A DNA stretch of 20,158 nt from an uncultured Bacilli bacterium. Lineage in GTDB: Bacteria; Bacillota_I; Bacilli_A; RF39; UBA660. Shown here piece by piece: positions 7,425-15,363 of this stretch; within the stretch, counting starts at the first letter, position 1; every line of letters starts with the position of its first letter. Below the pieces are notes generated by a model. The model had not been told where the DNA came from. It made no database searches and saw only the letters and a program-made list of their open reading frames with translations. The DNA lies in assembly GCA_934091015.1 (NCBI GenBank), contig CAKOKM010000024.1, positions 1-20,158 on the forward strand, written 5' to 3'. A program made the translations under genes and the position numbers.

Positions 7425-8633
7425 TTATTCTTCATTATCTAACAACCAATTTATTATATTTTTAATTTTAATTCCGTTATAATCATTATTTATTGATTTA
7501 TCCATAGATAAAATTATTTTTTCATAATTATCAGATATACTTTCTAAGCTTCTTAATTCTCTATTTTTTACTTGTTCGTCACTTAACGTTTGTGTTACCT
7601 GATAATATTTGATTGTATGAGTGTTTTCAGCAACAAAATCTACTTCATAATCTGAGGTTTTACCTATATTTACTTTATATCCTCTTCGTAATAGTTCTAA
7701 ATATACAACATTTTCAAGAAGATGACCTTCATTTATATTTCTAAAACCAAGAATTATATTTCTTAAACCTGTGTCTGAAACATAATATTTTCCTAATGTT
7801 TTTAATAATGCTTTACTTTTAACGTCAGTTCTATCTGCTTTATAAATTATATATGATTTTTCAAGCATATTTAAATAATTATCTATTGTTTGATGATTTG
7901 CTTTTTGAACTATTTTATTACTATTTAAATAATCACTTATTTTATTTGAAGATATAGGACTACCTATATTACTAAACAAAAATTTGATTATGTTTTCGAG
8001 TAATGCAATATCTTTGATATTATTTCTATCAATTATATCCTTTTTTACTATGGCGTTATAAATGTCGTTTAGATAAGATAAAATTAATTCATCATTATTT
8101 TTAATTAAGGTAATAGCTGGAAGACCACCATATTTTAAATATTCATTAAATTTATCTTCTAAATTATTTTCATCATATTTATTAAATATTAGATATTCCT
8201 TAAAAGATAGTGGATACATTTTTATTTCAATATACCTTCCCGATAAAAGTGTAGATAGTTCGCTAGATAATAAATATGCATTAGATCCAGTAATATATAT
8301 ATCTATATCAAAATCAACCTTAAATGCATTAATTGCTTTTTCCCAGGATTCAACATTTTGAACTTCATCTAATAATAAGTATATTTTATTATTTTTTATT
8401 TTTTCTTTAACATATTGGTATAAATCTTGATAATTTTTAATATTATCATATAAACCCGATTCAAAGTTTATATGAATTATATTCTCTTTTTTTACACCAT
8501 TTTTAAGTAAATATTCTTTAAACATTAATAGTAGTGTAGATTTACCAGAACGTCTTATACCAGTTATGACTTTTATAAATTCAGTATCTTTGGAATCTAT
8601 CATTTTTTTTAAATATTTTTCTCTGATTATCAT
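7425..8633 (-). CDS. AAA_14 ATPase with C-terminal DUF4143 domain, degenerate nuclease motif
   Basis: A 402-residue protein from the favoured start at 8633, where GGAG (8643-8646) stands 9 nt upstream. ATG codons at 8648 and 8642 are in frame but lack a ribosome site. The AAA part has Walker A GIRRSGKS (25-32), Walker B IYLLLDEVQ (84-92), a sensor ITGSNAYLLS (114-123) and SGRYIEIKMYPLSFKEYL (131-148), typical of AAA_14. The DUF4143 part keeps E307 (LLEN) and D332 (VDF), but the ExK position reads YQVTQ (Q345, T347), so the nuclease-like site appears dead, as in a recognised subgroup of this family. It is clearly diverged from the ATPase at 5276, so they are not a recent duplication. It is followed by the KsgA-like gene, 64 bp on. 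Confidence 0.88.
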   Translation of the reverse strand: MIIREKYLKKMIDSKDTEFIKVITGIRRSGKSTLLLMFKEYLLKNGVKKENIIHINFESGLYDNIKNYQDLYQYVKEKIKNNKIYLLLDEVQNVESWEKAINAFKVDFDIDIYITGSNAYLLSSELSTLLSGRYIEIKMYPLSFKEYLIFNKYDENNLEDKFNEYLKYGGLPAITLIKNNDELILSYLNDIYNAIVKKDIIDRNNIKDIALLENIIKFLFSNIGSPISSNKISDYLNSNKIVQKANHQTIDNYLNMLEKSYIIYKADRTDVKSKALLKTLGKYYVSDTGLRNIILGFRNINEGHLLENVVYLELLRRGYKVNIGKTSDYEVDFVAENTHTIKYYQVTQTLSDEQVKNRELRSLESISDNYEKIILSMDKSINNDYNGIKIKNIINWLLDNEE

Positions 8634-8653
8634 ATTTTTCATCTCCATATTAA

Positions 8654-8682
8654 TAATATCACAAAATAATTAATTAGTAAAG
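8654..8682 (-). promoter_or_regulatory. Promoter of the second DUF4143 ATPase
   Basis: On the minus strand TTTACT (8682-8677) and TATTAT (8659-8654) are separated by 17 nt, and TGA precedes the -10 (TGn). The predicted transcript begins near 8647, next to the GGAG at 8646-8643. The -35 abuts an AGTTTTG/CAAAACT half-site. Confidence 0.65.
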
Positions 8683-8732
8683 TTTTGCAAGTGTGTTTAC
8701 AAAACTTTTATTTTTTATGGAGTTTTGCAAGC
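8680..8732. repeat. Alternating inverted/direct half-sites at the second DUF4143 ATPase promoter (putative operator)
   Basis: A perfect 9-bp inverted repeat, AAAGTTTTG (8680-8688) and CAAAACTTT (8701-8709), is separated by 12 bp. The 11-mer AGTTTTGCAAG occurs at 8682-8692 and again at 8722-8732, 40 bp apart. The three half-sites alternate in orientation with centres about 19-22 bp apart, so they face one side of the helix. The innermost site touches the -35 box, which suggests repression. The hairpin lacks a T-tail on either strand, so a terminator role is unlikely. Confidence 0.75.
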
Positions 8733-8765
8733 ATAATTAAATCTGACATATAAATTATTAACTCT

Positions 8766-9854
8766 TTATTTTTCATTACTAATATTAAGAATTATTCCAA
8801 CACTTACCATACTAACAAGTAAAGAAGATCCTCCATAACTTATAAATGGAAGAGTAACCCCAGTAACAGGAACAAGGCCAATAACAACACATATATTTAA
8901 AACCGTTTGAAGCATTATTCCAATAATTAATCCGAATGATAAATATTTACCAAATAAATCTTTACTCACCAAACTTATCTTTAAAGAACTGGAAAATAAT
9001 ACTAAAAACAATATTGCTAAAATTACTATTCCAAGTATTCCTAGTTCCTCTGATATAATTGCAAAGATAAAGTCAGTTTGAGGTTCTGGTAAGTAAAAAT
9101 GTTTTTGAATCGAATTACCAAGACCTCTACCAAATAAACCTGATGGACTAATAGCATATAAACTTTGTATAATTTGAAATCCTGAACCAAGTGGATCTGT
9201 CCACGGATTAATAAAAGATATTATTCTAGCCATACGATAAGGAGCCATTATAATTAATCCAACTATTCCCCCAATTCCCAGTACCATTAAATATCCAAAA
9301 AAAGATAATTTAATATTAGATGCAAATAGCATTACAAATAATGTAGCAACTATTACCATACCGGTTCCAAAATCAGGTTCTAACATAATTAGTCCAAAAA
9401 ATAAAAATATAATTAGTAAAATAGGTAGGACTCCTTTTTTAATTGATTTAACCTCTTTTTCATTATTAGATAAATATTTAGAAACAAATATTATTAAAGA
9501 TAATTTAGCAACTTCTGATGGTTGAAAACCAAAAGAACCAATTCCAAACCAACTTCTAGATCCATTTCTAACTTGACCAATACCTGGTATTAAAACAAGT
9601 ACTAACAAAATAAAAGATAACAATAATATTTTATTACTATATTTTAAATATAACTTATAATCTATTTTAGATACAATATACATTGCTATTAATCCAACAA
9701 TAAAGAATAATCCTTGATGTTTAAAATAATATAAAGAATCATTGAATTTATATTCAGCCCATATAGTTGAAGAAGAATAGACCATTAATAATCCGTATAA
9801 ACATATCAAAATACAAGATATAATAATTCTATATTTATTTTTAATATTTATCAC
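8766..9854 (-). CDS. ftsW: FtsW/SpoVE-type lipid II glycosyltransferase (SEDS family)
   Basis: A SEDS protein of about 360 residues with around ten membrane segments; the family polymerises lipid II into glycan strands with a partner class B PBP, here probably at the septum. Motifs: VYSSS near the N-terminus, GSRSWF (98-103), QPSEVAKL (111-118), EPDFGTG (159-165) with the catalytic-type Asp, and NPWTDPLGSGFQIIQS. These are followed by LPEPQTDFIFAIISEELG and PVTGVTLPFISYGGSS, which favour FtsW/SpoVE over RodA. The conventional start is GTG 9854, but no ribosome site precedes it. AGGTGA (9856-9851) overlaps that GTG and stands exactly 5 nt before an ATT at 9845, giving a protein beginning KNKYRIIIS after the initiator. 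I think AUU is the real start. An AT-rich region with TATAAT upstream drives it away from the nucleoside kinase gene. Confidence 0.93.
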   Translation of the reverse strand: MINIKNKYRIIISCILICLYGLLMVYSSSTIWAEYKFNDSLYYFKHQGLFFIVGLIAMYIVSKIDYKLYLKYSNKILLLSFILLVLVLIPGIGQVRNGSRSWFGIGSFGFQPSEVAKLSLIIFVSKYLSNNEKEVKSIKKGVLPILLIIFLFFGLIMLEPDFGTGMVIVATLFVMLFASNIKLSFFGYLMVLGIGGIVGLIIMAPYRMARIISFINPWTDPLGSGFQIIQSLYAISPSGLFGRGLGNSIQKHFYLPEPQTDFIFAIISEELGILGIVILAILFLVLFSSSLKISLVSKDLFGKYLSFGLIIGIMLQTVLNICVVIGLVPVTGVTLPFISYGGSSLLVSMVSVGIILNISNEK

Positions 9855-9984
9855 CTATATAATTATATTTTTAACAATATAAAATATATAACTATAATGT
9901 AATTATTTATTATAAAGAATTTTATACAAAAATTAGATTTATGATAAATTCAATTAATACAATATTTTATTTTTTTATATAATT

Positions 9985-9993
9985 TGATATACT
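9985..9993 (+). promoter_or_regulatory. Extended -10 box of the nucleoside kinase/gap operon
   Basis: TGA-TATACT at 9985-9993 is an extended -10. The -35 region (9965-9970) is only T-rich. The 164-bp gap 9855-10018 separates this promoter from that of the divergent ftsW-type gene; otherwise it is AT-rich with no gene. Confidence 0.55.
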
Positions 9994-10018
9994 AATAAAA
10001 GAATAGGGGAAGATAAAT

Positions 10019-11485
10019 GTGTTACTTGATAGATATGAAACTAAATTAATTCAATCTGGATTAAAAATGGTAATGTATGTTGCAGTTAGAAAACTATTTA
10101 AATGTGATGTTTATTTTATGCATTCATTAGATAAAGGATTATATTGTAAAATTCAAAGTAAAAATAATTTGAATAATGATGATATTAATAATTTAAAAGA
10201 GATGATGGATGATTTAATAAATAAAAATTTAAAGATTACTAAAAAAGTTATAACTGTTAAAGATGCATATAATTTTTATATTAAAATTAATGAAATGGAA
10301 AAGGCTAATAACATATTATATTCTAATGATAAAACTGTTACTATCTATGAATTATGCGGATATTATAATTATTTTTTAAGTGATATGCCAGAGTCTACAG
10401 GAAGTCTTAAGAATTATATATTAAATTATTTAGGAGATAATAGTGTGGTGTTATCTACTCCTTATTTAAGTGATTTTTCACTTCCAACATTTACTAATCA
10501 AGATATGATTTTAAGAAGTTTTAGTGATTATAAAAATTGGTGTAATTTAGTACATGTTAATTATATTTCAGATTTAAATATGTTAGTTTCGGAAAGTAAA
10601 ATTAAAGAATTTATTAAGAAAAATGATATTATGATGGATAATCAAATATATGAACTAGCAAATTTAATTAGAAAAGAGAATAAAAAATTAGTACTTTTAG
10701 GGGGACCATCATCTTCTGGTAAGACAACAAGTACTAAAAAGTTAGCACTTTACATGAGTGCGATAGGTCTTAATCCAATATATCTTGGTTTAGATGATTA
10801 TTTTAAAGAAAAAGTTGATTCACCTAAATTGGAAAATGGTGAATATGATTTTGAATCAATTGATTGTATAGATTTAGATTTATTTAATAAACAATTAAAT
10901 CAAATTTTAAATGGTGAGGAAGTAAGTGTTCCAACTTATAATTTTATTGAAGGTAAGAAAGAATATAAAGGTAGATTAATAAAATTAAAAGAAAATGACA
11001 TAATACTTATTGAGGGATTACATTGTTTAAATGAAGCATTAACTAGTACAATTCCTAAAGATGCTAAATTAAAAGTATATATTAGTCCTTTTATGCCTTT
11101 ATCGGTTGATAGACATAATCATATTTCGACAGTTGATATTAGGCTACTTAGAAGAATAGTTAGAGATAATAGAACTAGAGGATATAATGTTCAAGATACA
11201 TTAAAATCGTGGGATAAAGTACGTAATGGAGAAATAAAATATGTTTTTCCATTTACTAATCAAGCTAATGTAATACTTAATACAGCATATACTTATGAAC
11301 TTGGTGTTTTAAAGGTTTATGCTGAACCGCTTCTTTATAGTGTACCAATAGATTCTAAATATTATAATGAATCAAGAAGGTTAATAGATGAATTACAAAT
11401 GTTTTTTCCGATTCCTAGTGAATATATTTCTGATAGTAATATATTAAGGGAATTTGTTGGAGATAGTTATTTTGAAAGAAGATAA
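10019..11485 (+). CDS. Uridine-kinase-like nucleoside kinase (ThrRS-like N-terminal domain)
   Basis: A 488-residue P-loop kinase. The C-terminal half has Walker A GGPSSSGKTT (228-237), LGLDDYF with D259/D260, an IEGLHCLNEA segment from residue 331, and RLLRRIVRDNRTRG (375-388), the layout of uridine/phosphoribulokinase-type enzymes. The N-terminal half contains FMHSLDKGLYCKI (33-45), resembling the 'HS..KGLYC' segment of the threonyl-tRNA-synthetase additional domain found in clostridial and Thermotoga nucleoside kinases. Longer homologues of roughly 550 residues carry an extra TGS domain that is absent here. The start is GTG 10019 with AGGGGAAG (10005-10012) upstream; an in-frame TAG at 10004 excludes anything earlier. 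It phosphorylates a nucleoside, probably for salvage, but the exact substrate is not readable. It is co-transcribed with gap, 19 nt downstream. Confidence 0.87.
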   Translation: MLLDRYETKLIQSGLKMVMYVAVRKLFKCDVYFMHSLDKGLYCKIQSKNNLNNDDINNLKEMMDDLINKNLKITKKVITVKDAYNFYIKINEMEKANNILYSNDKTVTIYELCGYYNYFLSDMPESTGSLKNYILNYLGDNSVVLSTPYLSDFSLPTFTNQDMILRSFSDYKNWCNLVHVNYISDLNMLVSESKIKEFIKKNDIMMDNQIYELANLIRKENKKLVLLGGPSSSGKTTSTKKLALYMSAIGLNPIYLGLDDYFKEKVDSPKLENGEYDFESIDCIDLDLFNKQLNQILNGEEVSVPTYNFIEGKKEYKGRLIKLKENDIILIEGLHCLNEALTSTIPKDAKLKVYISPFMPLSVDRHNHISTVDIRLLRRIVRDNRTRGYNVQDTLKSWDKVRNGEIKYVFPFTNQANVILNTAYTYELGVLKVYAEPLLYSVPIDSKYYNESRRLIDELQMFFPIPSEYISDSNILREFVGDSYFERR

Positions 11486-11504
11486 AAAAGAAAGAGGTTA
11501 GAAA

Positions 11505-12506
11505 ATGAAAAAAAGAATAGCAATTAATGGTTTTGGTAGAATTGGTAGAATAGCATATCGTTTACTTTTAGGAAGTAGTGATTATGAAGTTGTTGCTATA
11601 AACTCAAGAGGAACAGCCGAAGAAAATGCTTATTTACTAAAATATGATACTGTATTTAGAAAATTTGATGAAAATATTTCAGTGTTAGATGATGGAATTA
11701 TGGTTGATACAACTTTTACTAAAGTGTTACAAATTGATGATCCAGAAGAATGTCCTTGGAGAGAATTAAATGTTGATTTAGTTTTAGAATGTACAGGTGC
11801 TTTTACTAAAAAAGAAGATGCATATAAACATATTAAAGCCGGAGCTAAACATGTAATTATTTCGGCTCCTGGTAAAGATGAGATGAAAACTGTAGTTTAT
11901 GGAGTAAATGAGAATATTTTAAGTAGTGATGACGAAATTATTTCAAGTGCTTCTTGTACTACAAATTGCTTAGCTCCGGTTCTTAAAGTAATAGAGGATA
12001 GTATTGGAATTGAATCTGGTTTTATGTCAACAATTCATGCATACACTAATGATCAAAATACTTTAGATGGATCACATAAAAAAGGAATTAAATCAAGAAG
12101 AGGAAGAACCGCTGCATCAAATATTATTCCGACTAGTACAGGTGCTGCAAAATCTATTGGTGTAGTTATTCCAACACTTAGTGGTAAAATGGATGGTGTT
12201 GCTTATAGAGTTCCGGTTATTGATGGCTCTATGGTAGATGTAACTTTGACATTAAATAGAGAAACTAGTGTAGAAGAATTAAATGATTTATTTAGAAATA
12301 ATATGAATGAAGTATTAGATTTTACAATGGATCCTGTTGTATCAAGTGATGTTATTGGAAGTACATGTGGTGCGTTAGTTGATGGATTATCTACTAAGGT
12401 GTTAGATGTTAATAAAAAACAAGTTAAAATAGTTGCTTGGTATGATAATGAATATGGATATACTTCTCAAATGATTAGAGTTATGGATAAATTATTAAAG
12501 TTATAA
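11505..12506 (+). CDS. gap: Glyceraldehyde-3-phosphate dehydrogenase, unusual cofactor site
   Basis: A 333-residue phosphorylating GAPDH that oxidises glyceraldehyde-3-phosphate to 1,3-bisphosphoglycerate in glycolysis, or the reverse. Visible: nucleotide-binding GFGRIGR (9-15), the catalytic SASCTTNCLAP with C151, H178 in STIHAYTNDQ, the S-loop ending NIIPTSTGAA, and the C-terminal WYDNEYGY. After the second strand the usual Asp of NAD-specific enzymes (INDL) is replaced: AINSRGT puts S34-R35 there, as in GapB-like or NADP-accepting forms (B. subtilis GapB has INAS). The S-loop segment HKKGIKSRRGRTAAS appears about two residues longer than the usual HKDLRRARA type. The ribosome site is AGAGG at 11493-11497. 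It is the second gene of the operon behind the nucleoside kinase. pgk and tpi are not adjacent, unlike in many Firmicutes. Confidence 0.96.
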   Translation: MKKRIAINGFGRIGRIAYRLLLGSSDYEVVAINSRGTAEENAYLLKYDTVFRKFDENISVLDDGIMVDTTFTKVLQIDDPEECPWRELNVDLVLECTGAFTKKEDAYKHIKAGAKHVIISAPGKDEMKTVVYGVNENILSSDDEIISSASCTTNCLAPVLKVIEDSIGIESGFMSTIHAYTNDQNTLDGSHKKGIKSRRGRTAASNIIPTSTGAAKSIGVVIPTLSGKMDGVAYRVPVIDGSMVDVTLTLNRETSVEELNDLFRNNMNEVLDFTMDPVVSSDVIGSTCGALVDGLSTKVLDVNKKQVKIVAWYDNEYGYTSQMIRVMDKLLKL

Positions 12507-12507
12507 T

Positions 12508-12897
12508 ATGAAAACGATTGTTGAATATGATGTTAAAGGTAATACATCAGGAATAATTAGATGTTATCCTAAAAATAATAAATTAGTTAAATTTAAAGAT
12601 ATTGTGCTAGATAATTTAGAAAGTTATAGTGATTATCATAAGAGTAGTTATAGTTTATGGGAAAAATATGATGAATTTATTGATAAAGTATTAGAAAATT
12701 ATAGTTTAGATATTGATTTAGAAAAATTAAATGATAATAAGTTAGAGTATATTAAAATGAAAAGTAATTCGTCATTTTATACAGAAGATGATTTTAATAC
12801 TTTAATTAATAATATTAATGATGAATATAAAAAAATTATTGAAATTATTGAAACTAAAACTGATAAAAAGTTTGGAAAAGATTACATATTATTGTAA
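12508..12897 (+). CDS. Small hypothetical protein coupled to gap
   Basis: A 129-residue acidic, Lys/Asn/Tyr-rich protein that I do not recognise. It has no signal peptide, membrane segment or Cys. It starts with a predicted strand-rich part (MKTIVEYDVKGNTSG; about residues 1-35), then long amphipathic helices from about 45 to the end. The ATG follows the gap stop codon after one base (TAA-T-ATG) with no purine-rich ribosome site, so translation probably relies on coupling to gap. The link with gap and the nucleoside kinase is positional only. The uninterrupted frame, matching codon use and coupling make it a real gene. Confidence 0.7.
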   Translation: MKTIVEYDVKGNTSGIIRCYPKNNKLVKFKDIVLDNLESYSDYHKSSYSLWEKYDEFIDKVLENYSLDIDLEKLNDNKLEYIKMKSNSSFYTEDDFNTLINNINDEYKKIIEIIETKTDKKFGKDYILL

Positions 12898-12930
12898 TTT
12901 TTTTTTACAATTTTTTACGATTTTTTACAA
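12891..12930 (+). repeat. Three 10-bp T-tract repeats (helically phased), with weak hairpin
   Basis: TTTTTTACAA (12901-12910), TTTTTTACGA (12911-12920) and TTTTTTACAA (12921-12930) are consecutive 10-bp units. T6 tracts at helical spacing predict intrinsic bending, about 40 bp upstream of the protease promoter. The first unit also pairs with the end of the previous gene (ATTGTAA 12891-12897 with TTACAAT 12905-12911), and T6 follows it, so a weak terminator role is possible. Confidence 0.75.
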
Positions 12931-12963
12931 ATTTATATTTTTTATGTAATTTTTAGATTTTTA

Positions 12964-12972
12964 TGTTATTAT
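12964..12972 (+). promoter_or_regulatory. Extended -10 box of the secreted protease gene
   Basis: TGT-TATTAT at 12964-12972; no good -35 is seen, but the phased T-tracts lie just upstream. GAGGGAG (12984-12990) and ATG 12995 follow. Confidence 0.55.
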
Positions 12973-12994
12973 TAAAATAGCGAGAGGGAGTTGT

Positions 12995-15310
12995 ATGAAA
13001 GTATTTAATAAATTGCTAGTTAGTGGATTATTATTGTTATTACCATTAAACATTAATGCATTGTCTTTAACTAATATTAAAGATATTAAATGTACAATGA
13101 CAAAAGAATATAAAAATTATTTAAATTTAAGTGAAGAAAAACGAAAAAATGTAATAGTACCTGTTATGTGTGAAGAATTTAAAGCAAACACTAAATATGG
13201 GATGACTGTTGTAGAGCCAAATTATTTGGAAGCGTCTAAATTTGATTTGAGAAATGTAGCTGGTGAAAATTATGTAACAAGTGTAAAAAATCAAATGGCA
13301 ACAAATACTTGTTGGGCACATTCATTAGCAAGTTCAATTGAATCGAATTATATGATGAATGGTGGAAAAGAATTAAATATTTCTGAATTAGCACTTGGAT
13401 ATGCCTCATCTTATAAGTTGAAAGATGGTATTAATCCTTATGGTGTATTAATGTATGATGCTGCTTCTAACGATGTAGTACCATTTGATACTATTTTAAG
13501 TGGTAATACTATTAGTGGCATTATGAGTTTATTAGGTTCAAGAAGAAGTATTGTAACAGAAGAAAAAAGTGGTCTGGTTCTTAATGAAACAATCACTGAT
13601 TCATCCAGTGGTTTATTAGAATATTTAAAAATGAAATCTGAATATGCTGTAGGTGATTTTTATTTGTCAGCTGCTAATACATGTCAAGAAAATAACAATT
13701 ATGAAATTAATGCAATTAAATATATGTTAGTTAATAATGGTACAGTAAATGCTGGAACATATATTGATGTAAGTGAAAATTTAGAAGGTTTTAGTGATGA
13801 TTTAAAAAATTACTATTATACAGGAGAAGGAATTCAAAATCATGCAATATCAATAGTTGGTTGGGATGACGGATATTCTAAAGATAATTTTACAAATGAA
13901 AATGGAGATAAGCCAGCTGGTGATGGTGCATTTATTATTAAAAATTCTTATGGTACTTCATTTGGCGAAAATGGATACTATTATATAAGTTATTATGATA
14001 AAAATATTTGCACAATGAATTTTTCTGTAGATAGAGTAAAAGAAAATCAAGATGATTATTCGTATTTTTATGATAATACATCTGTATTATTAAACTTGGA
14101 CCTAGATACTTTATATTTAGCAAATAAATTTGTAAAAAAAAATGATAATGTAGAATTATTAAAAAATATTTCAATATTTTCAACAACTCCTGGTGATAAA
14201 TATGAAGTTTATTATTCGAAAGATTTATCTACAGCTAATTATAAATTGTTAGCAAAAGGAACATTTGAATATACTGGACTAACTAATATAGATATTGATT
14301 CAAAAATAAATGTTGATAATGAATTTTATATAATATTAAAATATATTTCACAAGGTGGTGTTCCAATAGGGGTATTTGCAACAAGTAATTCAAATCCTCT
14401 AATAGTTACTGAATTTTCTGCACCAATATATGTTAATCCGAAACTTGGTGTAAGTTATTATAGTGAAGATGCAAAAAATTGGGCTGATTCAGTTAATGAA
14501 GGAGTAAAACTATGTGTTAATCCAGAAGATTGTAAATTGGAAGAAAATAATATATTACTTAATTTTAATCCTTTCATTTATGCCTTTACTAGTGTAGAAT
14601 CATATAGCTTTGATATTGATTCTATAGATAATAAATTAAAAAATAATGTTGATGGGGGACAAATTAAATACAATTTAAATATTGAAAATATTGATAAAAC
14701 AAAAATTGATTTAAAAATATTAAATTCAAAATCAGAGGATGTAACAAGTCATTTTAAAATAATCAATAATAATAATGAATATACTATTATTGCTGAATCT
14801 AACAAAGTTTCAATTGGTAATTACAAAACTGTATTTACTTATGATGGTATTGAATTAACAGATGAGTTTACAGTGTCTAAAAAAGAATCAACTATTCAAT
14901 CAATTGAAATAGTTGGCGAAGATACAGTTTTTGCTAATGGTAAGTTAGTACTTACTATTAAAGTAAATTCATCATCTAATGTAAAACCTGAAATTGAATG
15001 GGAATCAAGTGATATAAATATTGCTACTGTTGAAAATGGTATTGTAAGTGGTATCACTGAAGGGGAAGTAATTATATCTGCTAGAACTACTGATGGAAGT
15101 AATAAAACAGCAACTAAGAAAATATATGTAAAAGGAGTACAAAATACAGATATTATAAATGATAATACCAATACGGGTAATATTGGAGAAAGTTCTAATA
15201 ATCCTAAAACAGGAATTGAATCATATTTTTTAACATTAATACTTATATTATTAGTAACATTAAATATATATTTATATATTAAAAAGAAAAATATTTTTCG
15301 TAAAATTTAA
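12995..15310 (+). CDS. Secreted papain-like (C1) cysteine protease with Big_2 domain and NPKTG wall-sorting signal
   Basis: A 771-residue exported protein. Residues 1-22 are a signal peptide (Lys, hydrophobic core, cleavage after NINA). The C1 peptidase domain (about 80-345) has the oxyanion Gln100 and Cys106 in KNQMATNTCWAHS, His283 in NHAISIVGWDDG and Asn317 in FIIKNSYGTSFGENGYYYIS. An insert of Ser/Gly-rich sequence lies between the Cys and His. A β-rich part (about 350-535) resembles the lectin-like domain found behind such peptidases. A further β module (about 540-630) precedes a bacterial Ig-like Big_2 domain (632-714; EIEWESSDINIATV, ITEGEVIISA). The tail NPKTG (736-740), hydrophobic span and KKKNIFRKI is a sortase signal, with NPKTG replacing LPXTG. 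It sits alone between its own promoter and terminator. Substrate unknown; probably host or cell-surface protein turnover. Confidence 0.92.
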   Translation: MKVFNKLLVSGLLLLLPLNINALSLTNIKDIKCTMTKEYKNYLNLSEEKRKNVIVPVMCEEFKANTKYGMTVVEPNYLEASKFDLRNVAGENYVTSVKNQMATNTCWAHSLASSIESNYMMNGGKELNISELALGYASSYKLKDGINPYGVLMYDAASNDVVPFDTILSGNTISGIMSLLGSRRSIVTEEKSGLVLNETITDSSSGLLEYLKMKSEYAVGDFYLSAANTCQENNNYEINAIKYMLVNNGTVNAGTYIDVSENLEGFSDDLKNYYYTGEGIQNHAISIVGWDDGYSKDNFTNENGDKPAGDGAFIIKNSYGTSFGENGYYYISYYDKNICTMNFSVDRVKENQDDYSYFYDNTSVLLNLDLDTLYLANKFVKKNDNVELLKNISIFSTTPGDKYEVYYSKDLSTANYKLLAKGTFEYTGLTNIDIDSKINVDNEFYIILKYISQGGVPIGVFATSNSNPLIVTEFSAPIYVNPKLGVSYYSEDAKNWADSVNEGVKLCVNPEDCKLEENNILLNFNPFIYAFTSVESYSFDIDSIDNKLKNNVDGGQIKYNLNIENIDKTKIDLKILNSKSEDVTSHFKIINNNNEYTIIAESNKVSIGNYKTVFTYDGIELTDEFTVSKKESTIQSIEIVGEDTVFANGKLVLTIKVNSSSNVKPEIEWESSDINIATVENGIVSGITEGEVIISARTTDGSNKTATKKIYVKGVQNTDIINDNTNTGNIGESSNNPKTGIESYFLTLILILLVTLNIYLYIKKKNIFRKI

Positions 15311-15314
15311 AATT

Positions 15315-15339
15315 GAATAACATAGTGTTATTCTTTTTT
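15315..15339 (+). terminator. Rho-independent terminator of the secreted protease gene
   Basis: GAATAACA (15315-15322) pairs perfectly with TGTTATTC (15326-15333) over a three-base loop (which may open wider), followed by six T. Confidence 0.85.
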
Positions 15340-15363
15340 CTTGTATATTTTCTTACATAAATA

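Noticed and set aside
8680..8709. Inverted repeat as a terminator of the ftsW-type or ATPase gene
   Set aside because: There is no T-run after the 3' arm on either strand and it abuts a -35 box, so an operator is more likely.
13127..15171. Three minus-strand frames inside the protease gene (13127-13321, 13938-14186, 14896-15171)
   Set aside because: They are shadows of the strongly supported 771-residue plus-strand protein.
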